Assembly: GCF_015679265.1 (NCBI RefSeq)
Contig: NZ_CP064942.1
Location: 1,458,001 to 1,522,000 of the forward strand
Direction of reading: 5' to 3'
Length of the DNA stretch: 64,000 bases
Source: Pontivivens ytuae
GTDB lineage: Bacteria > Pseudomonadota > Alphaproteobacteria > Rhodobacterales > Rhodobacteraceae
The notes under the pieces: model-generated
The model's input: only the letters and a program-made list of their open reading frames with translations
The model's database searches: none
Told to the model about the DNA's origin: nothing
Position numbers and translations under genes: made by a program
In this document: positions 8,760 through 16,544 of the stretch, piece by piece
Layout of the letters: each line of letters begins with the position of its first letter
Position numbering within the stretch: position 1 is the first letter of the stretch

Positions 8760-9431
8760 ATGAATGTCCTTCTGATCGAAGACGAGATGCGGGTGGCGAA
8801 CTTCATCCGCCGCGGGTTGAGCGCCGAGGGCTGGACGGTCCAGCACGCCCCCGACGGCGAGACGGGGGTGGAGATGCTCGCCCAGGGCAAGGTCGACGTC
8901 ATCGTGCTCGACCTCATGCTGCCGGGGATCAGCGGGCAGGACGTCTGCCGAAAGCTCAGGATGCGGCGGGACCCCACGCCGATCCTGATGCTCAGCGCCC
9001 TCGACAGCGCGGAGGAGCGGACGAGCGGGCTGAGGATCGGCGCCGACGACTACCTGCCCAAGCCCTTCGACTTCGACGAGCTGATCGCGCGGATCGAGGC
9101 GTTGCACCGCCGGGCCACCGCCTTCGACGGGCGCGTGGATACGGAGGTGGTGGATTGCGGCCGCATCACCTTCGACCGCCGCTCGCACATCATGAAGGTG
9201 GACGAGGCCCCGCTGGAGCTGTCGGCCAAGGAGCGGGAGGTGCTGCTCTTCTTCATGTCCAATCCGGGGCGGGTGCTCTCGCGCGAGCGGATCCTCAACG
9301 CAGTCTGGAGCATCAACGAGGATCCGATGACCAACGTCGTGGACGTCTATGTCGGGCGGCTGCGCAAGAAACTGGGCGAGCAGGGCCGGCGGATCGTGAC
9401 CTTGCGCAACGTCGGCTACCGCTTCGAGTGA
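8760..9431 (+). CDS. OmpR-family response regulator
   Basis: A 223-residue DNA-binding response regulator. The receiver domain has acidic pocket residues Glu7 and Asp8, phospho-acceptor Asp51 (VIVLDLMLPG) and Lys101 (DYLPKPF). The C-terminal half is a winged-helix domain ending VGRLRKKLGEQGRRIVTLRN, typical of OmpR/PhoB effectors. The ATG at 8760 is chosen because GAGGTG precedes it and the receiver fold starts there; the in-frame extension to 8667 looks non-homologous. It lies 184 bp after the kinase stop, a gap holding the phased repeats, so it may have its own promoter. Confidence 0.93.
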   Translation: MNVLLIEDEMRVANFIRRGLSAEGWTVQHAPDGETGVEMLAQGKVDVIVLDLMLPGISGQDVCRKLRMRRDPTPILMLSALDSAEERTSGLRIGADDYLPKPFDFDELIARIEALHRRATAFDGRVDTEVVDCGRITFDRRSHIMKVDEAPLELSAKEREVLLFFMSNPGRVLSRERILNAVWSINEDPMTNVVDVYVGRLRKKLGEQGRRIVTLRNVGYRFE

Positions 9432-9488
9432 ACCGCGAATTGCTGCAACGCAAAAAACTGTCACGGCGTTCTCATATGCTACGAACCC

Positions 9489-10271
9489 ATGAGCATCGAA
9501 AGCCCCATGTTCTCTCTCACCGGGAAGCGGGCGCTGGTCGTGGGCATCGCCAACGACCACTCCATCGCCTATGGCTGCGCGAAGGCGCTGCGCGCGCAGG
9601 GTGCGGACCTTGCCATCACCTATCTCAACGCGAAGGCCGAGCCGCATGTGCGCCCGCTGGCCGAGGCGCTGGGGGCCGAACTGATCCTGCCGATGGATGC
9701 GAGCGACGACGCGCAGATGGATGCGGTCTTTGCCGCGATCACGGAGCAGTGGGGCGCGCTCGACGTGCTGGTGCATTCCATCGCGTACTGTCCGAAGGAG
9801 GACCTGCACGGGCGGGTCGTCGACTGCTCACGCGAGGGGTTCGTTGTCGCGATGGACACCTCCGTCCACTCCTTCCTGCGGATGATCCGGCGGGCGGAGC
9901 CGCTGATGCCGAACGGCGGGACTTGCATGACGGTGAGCTTCTACGGCTCGGAAAAAGTCGTCGACCACTACAACATCATGGGTCCGGTGAAGGCCGCGCT
10001 GGAGAGCGTGACGCGCTATGCCGCCGCCGAGCTGGGGCCCAAGGGCATCTCCGTCCACGCCCTGTCGCCCGGTCCGATGAAGACGCGGGCCGCGAGCGGG
10101 ATCGGCCATTTCGACGAGCTGATGGAGCAGACGGCGGCGCGCACGCCCACGCACCAGCTCGCCACCATCGACGATGTCGGCGCCTATGCAGCGTTCCTCG
10201 CCAGTCGCGAGGCCGCGAACGTGACCGGTGCCGTGCACCCCATCGACGGCGGCTACCACGTCGTCGGCTGA
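9489..10271 (+). CDS. Enoyl-ACP/enoyl-CoA reductase, FabI-like SDR
   Basis: A 260-residue member of the FabI branch of short-chain dehydrogenases, expected to reduce trans-2-enoyl thioesters with NAD(P)H. The FabI-style nucleotide motif GIANDHSIAYG is at 19-29, and the catalytic Tyr161 and Lys168 lie in YNIMGPVKAAL. The upstream aromatic that is Tyr in E. coli FabI is Phe151 here. Because it sits directly before a PhaC-like gene and an acyl-phosphate gene pair, it is more likely a specialised paralogue than the housekeeping FabI. The start could also be the Met at 9507; neither has a strong ribosome-binding site. Confidence 0.8.
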   Translation: MSIESPMFSLTGKRALVVGIANDHSIAYGCAKALRAQGADLAITYLNAKAEPHVRPLAEALGAELILPMDASDDAQMDAVFAAITEQWGALDVLVHSIAYCPKEDLHGRVVDCSREGFVVAMDTSVHSFLRMIRRAEPLMPNGGTCMTVSFYGSEKVVDHYNIMGPVKAALESVTRYAAAELGPKGISVHALSPGPMKTRAASGIGHFDELMEQTAARTPTHQLATIDDVGAYAAFLASREAANVTGAVHPIDGGYHVVG

Positions 10272-10287
10272 GACCGGAGTGAAGATC

Positions 10288-12579
10288 ATGAGTGCCCCGC
10301 GCGGACGCGAGTTCAACGACGACAGCCTGAAGCTGCAGGCCGAGCTGATGAAGATGGCGATGGAGCGGCACGCCGCCCGCGCCATGCACGACGCGCAGGC
10401 GCGGCGGTCCCGTACCGGGGAGGCGCTGGAGCGGCTGAAGGCCGAGGCGGCCCCGCAGCCCCCCACCGAGTTCGCGACGGAGCTCGCGAACTACATGCTC
10501 GACAGTTGGCAGCGCGCGTTGCTGACGATGGACGCCCTGCGCAAGCGCGGCGACATCTTCATCGCGCATGAGGATGCGGGCGCGCCGCCGGTGCTGATCT
10601 ACGATTACGAGGTGGTGGTCGATGGCCGCGACCTGCCGCGGCCCTGCAACTACATGCTGCTGGAGATCAAGCCGCCGGAAGGGATCGAGGTCTTCGCGTG
10701 GAAGCGGCCCTACGTGATCATCGATCCGCGCGCAGGTCATGGCCCGGGCATCGGCGGCTTCAAGACCGACAGCCAGGTGGGCGTGGCGCTGCGCGACGGC
10801 CACCCCGTCTACTTCGTGGCGTTCCGCCCGATCCCCGAGCCCGACCAGACCATCGCGGATGTGACCCATGCGGAGGCGGCCTTTCTGCGCGAGGTCCGCG
10901 CGCGCCATCCCGACAGCCCGAAGCCGGTCGTCGTGGGCAACTGCCAGGGCGGCTGGGCGACCGCGATCCTCGCCGCGATGAACCCGGACCTGACCGGGCC
11001 GATCGTGCTGAACGGCGCGCCCATGTCCTACTGGTCAGGCAAGCTGGGGCAGGATCCGATGCGCTATACCGGCGGCATCGCGGGCGGCGTGCTGCCCGCG
11101 CTCATCGCCTCGGACCTCGGCGGCGGGCTCTTCGACGGGGCGCACCTGGTGCTCAATTTCGAAAGCCTCAATCCCGGCCGCACGTGGTTTCGCAAGTATT
11201 ACGACCTCTACCGCGGCGTCGACACCGGCGAGGCGCGGTTCCTGGAGTTCGAGAAGTGGTGGGGCGGCTTCTACCTGATGAACGAGGCGGAGATCCGGTG
11301 GATCGTCGAGAACCTCTTCGTCGGCAATCGCCTCGGCCGCAACGAGGCGCGGCTGGAGACGGGGCGCCCGATCGACCCCAAGGCGATCCGCGCACCGATC
11401 ATCGTCTTCGCCAGCCACGGCGACAACATCACCCCGCCTGGCCAGGCGCTGAACTGGATCGTCGACACCTACGCCAACGAGCGGGAGATCGAGATCCGCG
11501 GCCAGCGCATCCTCTACATGGTGCATGACGAGGTGGGGCATCTGGGGATCTTCGTCTCCTCCTCCGTGGCCAAGCGCGAGCACACGCAGATGGCCTCCAC
11601 CCTCAAGACGATCGAGGCGCTGCCGCCGGGCCTCTACGAGATGCGGATCGAGGATCAGCAGGGCGAGGGGCACGAGAAGACCTTCGCCGTGAGCTTCGCC
11701 CGGCGGCAGTTCGAGGATCTGCTGACTGAAACCGGCGGGCGGCGGGAGGAGCGGGCCTTCGCCGCCGTCGCCCGGCTGTCGGAGAACCTCGCCGAGGCCT
11801 ATGACACGACGGTCCGGCCGATGGTGCGCGCCTCCGTCACGCCGCGGGCGGCGGTTCTGGCCCGGCAGCTCCATCCGCTGCGCGCCCAACGCCGGGTCTT
11901 TGCCACCCGCAATCCGGCGATGGGCACGGTGGCGGGCCTCGCCTCCCACGTGCGGGAGAACAGGGTGGCGGCGGGCGAGGACAATCCCTTCGTCATGGCC
12001 GAGCGGCTGTGGGCCGACGCGGTGGAAGCGGGCTGGAACCTGTGGCGGGACAGCTCGGCGGCGATGGCGGAGGCGACGTTCCTCGCCCTCTACGCCCATC
12101 CGCTGGCGCAGTGGTACGGCGCGCCGCGGGCCGACGCGCGGATCCACAAGTCGGAGGCGGAGCTCGACACCCTGCCCGAGATGATGATGGCGCTGGAGCG
12201 CACCGGCCAGGGCGGATTGGGCGAAGCGGTGGTACGGATGCTCGTCCTGCTCGCCGATACCCGCCGGGATGTGCGGCGCGACCGGCTGCAGCGGTCCTCA
12301 GAACTTCTCACGACGCGGCCGCCCTTCGACGCGCTGGACCCGGCCACGCGGACCGAGATGATTCATACGCAGACCCTGATCGTGCGCGCCGATCCCGATG
12401 CGGCCCGCGCCGCCCTGCCGGTGCTGCTGCCCACGCCCGGCATGCGGCGCGCCGCGCTCGACATGGTGCGCTACGTGGTCGGCGACCCGGCGGAGATGGA
12501 GCAGGCGACCCTCGACCTGCTCACCCGGCTGGAGGCAGAGTTGGAGGAGGCAGCGACCATGACGGAGGCCGCGCAATGA
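10288..12579 (+). CDS. DUF3141 / PhaC-like alpha-beta hydrolase protein
   Basis: A 763-residue protein with an alpha/beta-hydrolase core like polyhydroxyalkanoate synthases. The nucleophile elbow is GNCQGG with Cys219, matching the Gly-x-Cys-x-Gly box of PhaC. Likely triad partners are Asp379 (ASHGDNITPP) and His418 (HDEVGHLG). The C-terminal 300 residues are an added helical region characteristic of the DUF3141 group. Start 10288 follows GGAGTGAAG. It lies 16 bp after the reductase and overlaps the next gene by ATGA. The family is uncharacterised as far as I know. PHA synthesis, thiolysis or acyl transfer are possible by analogy, and a Cys nucleophile argues against a plain esterase. Confidence 0.8.
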   Translation: MSAPRGREFNDDSLKLQAELMKMAMERHAARAMHDAQARRSRTGEALERLKAEAAPQPPTEFATELANYMLDSWQRALLTMDALRKRGDIFIAHEDAGAPPVLIYDYEVVVDGRDLPRPCNYMLLEIKPPEGIEVFAWKRPYVIIDPRAGHGPGIGGFKTDSQVGVALRDGHPVYFVAFRPIPEPDQTIADVTHAEAAFLREVRARHPDSPKPVVVGNCQGGWATAILAAMNPDLTGPIVLNGAPMSYWSGKLGQDPMRYTGGIAGGVLPALIASDLGGGLFDGAHLVLNFESLNPGRTWFRKYYDLYRGVDTGEARFLEFEKWWGGFYLMNEAEIRWIVENLFVGNRLGRNEARLETGRPIDPKAIRAPIIVFASHGDNITPPGQALNWIVDTYANEREIEIRGQRILYMVHDEVGHLGIFVSSSVAKREHTQMASTLKTIEALPPGLYEMRIEDQQGEGHEKTFAVSFARRQFEDLLTETGGRREERAFAAVARLSENLAEAYDTTVRPMVRASVTPRAAVLARQLHPLRAQRRVFATRNPAMGTVAGLASHVRENRVAAGEDNPFVMAERLWADAVEAGWNLWRDSSAAMAEATFLALYAHPLAQWYGAPRADARIHKSEAELDTLPEMMMALERTGQGGLGEAVVRMLVLLADTRRDVRRDRLQRSSELLTTRPPFDALDPATRTEMIHTQTLIVRADPDAARAALPVLLPTPGMRRAALDMVRYVVGDPAEMEQATLDLLTRLEAELEEAATMTEAAQ

Positions 12580-13958
12580 ACCAGCTCACCAACACCACCT
12601 TCGACGCGCTGGAGGTCGGGATGGAGGCGTCGCTGACGCGGCTCTGCGTGCTCGACGACCTCTATGTCTTCGCCCATGCCTCCGGCAACCTGAACCCGCT
12701 GCACATGCCGGAGGCCGATGGTGACGGCGACGGCACGCCCGAGGCGGTGGCCCCTGCGATGTGGGTCGCCTCTCTGATCTCGGCGGTGCTGGGCAACCGG
12801 CTGCCGGGGCCGGGCACGTTCTACCGCGCACAGAGCCTGAAGTTCCTGGAGCAGGCCCATGCGGGCGACGAACTGACCGCCTGCGTCCGCCTGACCGCCA
12901 AGGGCGAGGGGCGCGAGGTCCGCTTCGACACGTGGGTGACGCGTGCCGACGGTACCACGATCTGCGAGGGCGAGGCGGTGGTCGTCGCTCCTGCCCTCAC
13001 CGTCAGCTTCGACACCGGCGACGTGCCGGGCCTCACCGTGCGCCGGCACGTCCATTTCGACGCGCTCCTGGAGCGGGCGGAACCCCTGCCCCCGATCCCC
13101 ACGGCGGTCGTGGCCCCCGAGAAGGCCGACGCGCTGAACGGGGCACTGCTGGGCGCGCGGCACACGCTCATCACCCCGATCCTGATCGGCGATCGGGAGA
13201 AAATCGCGGCCGCAGCACAGGAGATCGGCGCGGATCTGACGGGCCTCGAAATGCTGCACGAGCCCGACCACGGCGCCGCCGCAGCCATGGCCGTCGCCCT
13301 CGTCCACGAAGGGCGCGCGCGGGCGGTGATGAAGGGGCACCTGCATACGGACCTGCTGCTCCGCCACATCGTGAAGCGCGACGGCGGCCTGCGCGGGACG
13401 CGGCGGCTCAGCCATGTCTTCGTGATGGATGTGCCGGGGCTCAACCACCTGCTGTTGATCTCGGACGCGGCGATCAACATCGCGCCAGACCTCGAATGCA
13501 AGGTCGACATCGTGCAGAACGCCGTCGACCTCGCCCGCGCCATCGGGATCGAGGATCCGAAGGTGGGTGTCCTCTCGGCGGTGGAGACGGTGAACCCGCA
13601 CATCCCCTCCACCCTAGATGCCGCGATCCTGTCGAAGATGGCCGAGCGCGGCCAGATCCGCGGCGCGGTGGTGGACGGGCCGCTCGCCATGGACAACGCG
13701 ATCGACATGGAGGCGGCGCGCACCAAGGGGATCAAGTCACTGGTCGCGGGCCGCGCCGATATCCTGATCGCGCCCAACCTGGAGGCCGGGAACCTCATCG
13801 CGAAGGAGCTCACGTTCCTCGCCCATGCGGAGGCCGGGGGCATCGTGCTCGGCGCGCAGGTTCCGGTGATCCTCAACAGCCGCGCGGATGACGACAAGGC
13901 GCGGCTGGCCTCCTGCGCCGTCGCGGCGCTCTACGCGGAGGCCCAGGCGCGGGGATGA
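12576..13958 (+). CDS. MaoC-like hydratase / phosphate acyltransferase fusion
   Basis: A 460-residue bifunctional protein. Residues about 1-150 form a MaoC/hydratase-2 hot-dog domain. Residues about 160-460 are a phosphate acetyl/butyryltransferase domain that exchanges CoA for phosphate on acyl-CoA. In the hydratase signature, usually SGDxNPxH, the sequence is SGNLNPLH (36-43): Asn38 replaces the catalytic Asp, while His43 is kept. The dehydratase activity is therefore doubtful and the domain may only bind acyl-CoA. It overlaps both neighbours by 4 bp (ATGA), indicating translational coupling with the PhaC-like protein and the kinase. It would supply the acyl-phosphate used by the kinase. 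Confidence 0.85.
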   Translation: MNQLTNTTFDALEVGMEASLTRLCVLDDLYVFAHASGNLNPLHMPEADGDGDGTPEAVAPAMWVASLISAVLGNRLPGPGTFYRAQSLKFLEQAHAGDELTACVRLTAKGEGREVRFDTWVTRADGTTICEGEAVVVAPALTVSFDTGDVPGLTVRRHVHFDALLERAEPLPPIPTAVVAPEKADALNGALLGARHTLITPILIGDREKIAAAAQEIGADLTGLEMLHEPDHGAAAAMAVALVHEGRARAVMKGHLHTDLLLRHIVKRDGGLRGTRRLSHVFVMDVPGLNHLLLISDAAINIAPDLECKVDIVQNAVDLARAIGIEDPKVGVLSAVETVNPHIPSTLDAAILSKMAERGQIRGAVVDGPLAMDNAIDMEAARTKGIKSLVAGRADILIAPNLEAGNLIAKELTFLAHAEAGGIVLGAQVPVILNSRADDDKARLASCAVAALYAEAQARG

Positions 13959-15094
13959 GCGACGCGATCCTGACGCTGAACGCGGGCTCCTCCTCGCTCA
14001 AATTCTCGGTCTACGCGACGGAGGCACCGCCGGCGCTGCTGATGGTCGGCCAGGTGGAAAACCTCGGGCCATCGGCTCGGCTGAAGGTCGGTGACGAGGT
14101 GCGGGAGATCGGGGCGGCGGACCACACGGTCGCCATCCGCGCGATCCTGGAGACGGCAAGCGCGGTCCTCGCCGGGCGCTCGGTCATCGCCGTCGGCCAC
14201 CGCATCGTGCATGGCGGCGAGGACTATACCGGCCCGGTGCTGCTGACGGCGGAGGTGCGGGAGAAGCTCGCCGCCCTCTCCCCCCTCGCGCCGCTGCACC
14301 AGCCGCACAACCTCGCCGCGGTGGAGGCGGCGCTGACCGCCTTTCCCGACGCGCCGCAGATCGGCTGCTTCGACACCGCGTTCCATCGGGGGCACGACTG
14401 GGCGGCCGACACCTTCGCCCTGCCCCGCCGGTTCTACGAGGAGGGTGTGCGGCGCTACGGCTTTCACGGCCTCTCCTACGACTACATCACCGGCGTCCTG
14501 CGGCGGGAGGAGCCGGAAATCGCGGCGGGCCGCGTGGTCATCGCGCATCTGGGCAACGGCGCATCGATGTGCGCGGTGAAGGGCGGGCGGAGCGTCGCCT
14601 CGACCATGGGGTTTTCAGCGCTGGACGGCCTCGCCATGGGCACCCGCTGCGGGCAGCTGGACCCCGGGGTGCTGCTCTACCTGATGGAGCGGGGCATGAG
14701 CGCGGCGGAGATCACGACGCTGCTCTACAAGGAGAGCGGGCTGAAGGGGCTGTCGGGCATCAGCCACGACATGCGCACGCTGGAGGCGTCCGACGCGCCC
14801 GAGGCCGCGCAGGCCATCGACTACTACACCTTCCGGATCCGGCGGGAACTGGGCGCGCTGACGGCGGTGCTGGGAGGGCTCGACGCGCTGGTGTTCTGCG
14901 GTGGCATCGGGGAGAACTCGAGCACCATCCGCGCGCGGGTCTGCGAGGGGATGGAGTGGCTGGGGATCACGCTCGATCCCGTGGCGAACGGAGCGAATGC
15001 GCGCCGCATCTCCTCCGGTCCCGTCGCGGTGATGGCGATCCCGACCGACGAGGAGCGGGTGATCGCGGAGGCCGCGGTCGCGCATCTGGCCTGA
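13955..15094 (+). CDS. Acetate/propionate/butyrate-type kinase
   Basis: A 379-residue ASKHA-family acyl kinase that interconverts acyl-phosphate plus ADP with carboxylate plus ATP. Visible signatures are LTLNAGSSSLKFS at the N-terminus, GHRIVHGG, the FDTAFH stretch, HLGNGASMCAV and the C-terminal FCGGIGENS. It overlaps the MaoC-Pta gene by ATGA. With that gene it forms a Pta-Ack type module for substrate-level phosphorylation or acid activation. Acyl-chain preference cannot be read directly; the FabI/PhaC-like neighbours make a C4 substrate plausible. Confidence 0.9.
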   Translation: MSDAILTLNAGSSSLKFSVYATEAPPALLMVGQVENLGPSARLKVGDEVREIGAADHTVAIRAILETASAVLAGRSVIAVGHRIVHGGEDYTGPVLLTAEVREKLAALSPLAPLHQPHNLAAVEAALTAFPDAPQIGCFDTAFHRGHDWAADTFALPRRFYEEGVRRYGFHGLSYDYITGVLRREEPEIAAGRVVIAHLGNGASMCAVKGGRSVASTMGFSALDGLAMGTRCGQLDPGVLLYLMERGMSAAEITTLLYKESGLKGLSGISHDMRTLEASDAPEAAQAIDYYTFRIRRELGALTAVLGGLDALVFCGGIGENSSTIRARVCEGMEWLGITLDPVANGANARRISSGPVAVMAIPTDEERVIAEAAVAHLA

Positions 15095-15163
15095 TCCGTT
15101 TTTCCTTCCCCTGTGCCGCGCGCCCGTTATCGTGGGCGCTGGTGCAGCGCAGGACGGGATTTC

Positions 15164-15772
15164 ATGGCTCAGATCATCACCTTCGCCCAGCAGAAGGGCG
15201 GCGCGGGCAAGACCACGGCGCTCGCTCAACTGGCCCAGCACTGGGCCGCGGCAGGGCGAAGTGTGGAGCTGGTGGACCTCGATCCGCAGGGCTCCCTGGC
15301 GCGGTGGGCGGGCATGCGGGAGGATATCGGCTGCCGGCAGAGCTCCGACTGGAAGGCCTCCTCCGACATCCGCTCGGCGGCGCGGGAGGCGGATCTGGTG
15401 CTGGTCGATTGCCCTGGGAACGCCGACATCCTGCTGCGCGCCACGATCCGGGACAGCGACCTTGTGATCGCACCATCACAGCCATCGGCCATGGACATCT
15501 GGGCGCTCGACCCGGTTGTCGACATGGCCGCGCGGGAGAAGACGCCGCTGCGCGTGCTGCTCACCCGCGTGCCCCCGACGGGCACGGCGGTGGAAGTGGC
15601 GAAGGGTGCTCTGAAGGCCGACCTGCTCGCCAGCCATATCGGCAACCGCGTCGTGTTCCAGCAGGCCTTCGCGCAGGGCAAGGCTGCCTCCGAGCTCCAG
15701 CGCCGATCCAAGGCAGCGGCGGAGGTCACGGCCCTCGCCAAGGAGGTCGAAGGGGTGCTCGCCGGGCTGTGA
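15164..15772 (+). CDS. ParA/MinD-like P-loop ATPase
   Basis: A 202-residue protein with the deviant Walker A motif QKGGAGKTT (residues 10-18, including the signature Lys11) and the following LVDLDPQGSLARW strand. Such ATPases dimerise on ATP and position plasmids, chromosomes or protein machines. No parB-like gene or obvious centromere repeat lies beside it, so its cargo is unknown. The start is set by AGGACGGG upstream of 15164. It stands 69 bp after the acyl-kinase gene and could be on the same transcript. Its last codons are followed by a terminator-like hairpin. Confidence 0.85.
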   Translation: MAQIITFAQQKGGAGKTTALAQLAQHWAAAGRSVELVDLDPQGSLARWAGMREDIGCRQSSDWKASSDIRSAAREADLVLVDCPGNADILLRATIRDSDLVIAPSQPSAMDIWALDPVVDMAAREKTPLRVLLTRVPPTGTAVEVAKGALKADLLASHIGNRVVFQQAFAQGKAASELQRRSKAAAEVTALAKEVEGVLAGL

Positions 15773-15782
15773 CGGATGCGTC

Positions 15783-15855
15783 GCCTCCGGCGGGGATACT
15801 TGAAGCAAGAAGAAAGCCCCATCCTTCTTCTTGCCGCCAAATATCCTCGCGCGGC
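15783..15855. terminator. Bidirectional terminator with repeat element
   Basis: A GCCTCCGGCGGGGATA repeat copy starts at 15783. It runs into a perfect 10-bp stem, GCAAGAAGAA (15805-15814) and TTCTTCTTGC (15825-15834), with a 10-nt loop. A degenerate opposite copy (AAATATCCTCGCGCGG) follows. It fills the convergent gap between the ParA-like and L,D-transpeptidase genes, so it probably terminates both. Confidence 0.6.
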
Positions 15856-15884
15856 AGCGCGAAACCGCGGCCCGAGCGCCGCAG

Positions 15885-16406
15885 TCAGCTCACCAGCACC
15901 GGCGTGCCGACCGGCACCGTGAAGAACAGGAAGGTGATGTCGTCCGCGCGCAGGCGGAAGCAGCCTGAGGAGGCCGCCGTCCCCACGCTCGACGGATCGT
16001 TGGTCCCGTGGATCGCGTAGTACGTCCAGTCGAAATAGAGCGCGTGGGAGCCCAGCGGGTTGTCCGGCGCCCCGCCCGGCGTCGGCTTCAGGTCCGGGTT
16101 CCGGCGCAGCATGTCCGGCGTCGGCGTCCAGTCGGGGCGGGCGCGCTTTCGCACGATCTCGGTGCGGCCGCGGCGGGTCAGGTCCTCGCTGCGCGGCACG
16201 GCGGTCGGCATCACCCGTGCAAACTGGCCGCCGGGCGACCACCAGGTGACCTCCCGCGCGGCGGTCGAGACGTGGATCCCGCCGCGGGAGATGTTTGGGA
16301 AGAACGGCTTCCAGTCCGGCGGCGTCGCAGCGCGGGCCGGCAGGGCGATGGTCGCGGCCCCGAGGGCAGCGAGGAAATGGCGGCGGTTGAGGGAAGGCTG
16401 GGACAT
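15885..16406 (-). CDS. L,D-transpeptidase (YkuD), Tat-exported
   Basis: A 173-residue periplasmic peptidoglycan enzyme that forms 3-3 crosslinks or attaches proteins to murein. The N-terminus has a twin-arginine motif NRRHFLAALG (7-16). The YkuD active site is visible as AIHGT with His133 and SSGCFR with nucleophile Cys149. The length is typical for the short single-domain group. It is monocistronic and convergent with the ParA-like gene; the deacetylase-like gene diverges from it upstream. Confidence 0.92.
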   Translation of the reverse strand: MSQPSLNRRHFLAALGAATIALPARAATPPDWKPFFPNISRGGIHVSTAAREVTWWSPGGQFARVMPTAVPRSEDLTRRGRTEIVRKRARPDWTPTPDMLRRNPDLKPTPGGAPDNPLGSHALYFDWTYYAIHGTNDPSSVGTAASSGCFRLRADDITFLFFTVPVGTPVLVS

Positions 16407-16544
16407 GGGCTTGCTCCGAACTGAGGCGTGATCTCGCCGTCTGCCCTGTCCCTTGGCACCGACGCTCCTTATGCGGGGTAAACGAGGGGCGGGCGGTCCG
16501 GGTTCCGGCTTGACGCTGTGTCACTGGCCGCCCACGGTGCGCGC

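Noticed and set aside
14569..16020. A 483-codon plus-strand frame across the acyl kinase and ParA genes.
   Set aside because: It is frame-shifted relative to both supported genes and shows only compositional bias.
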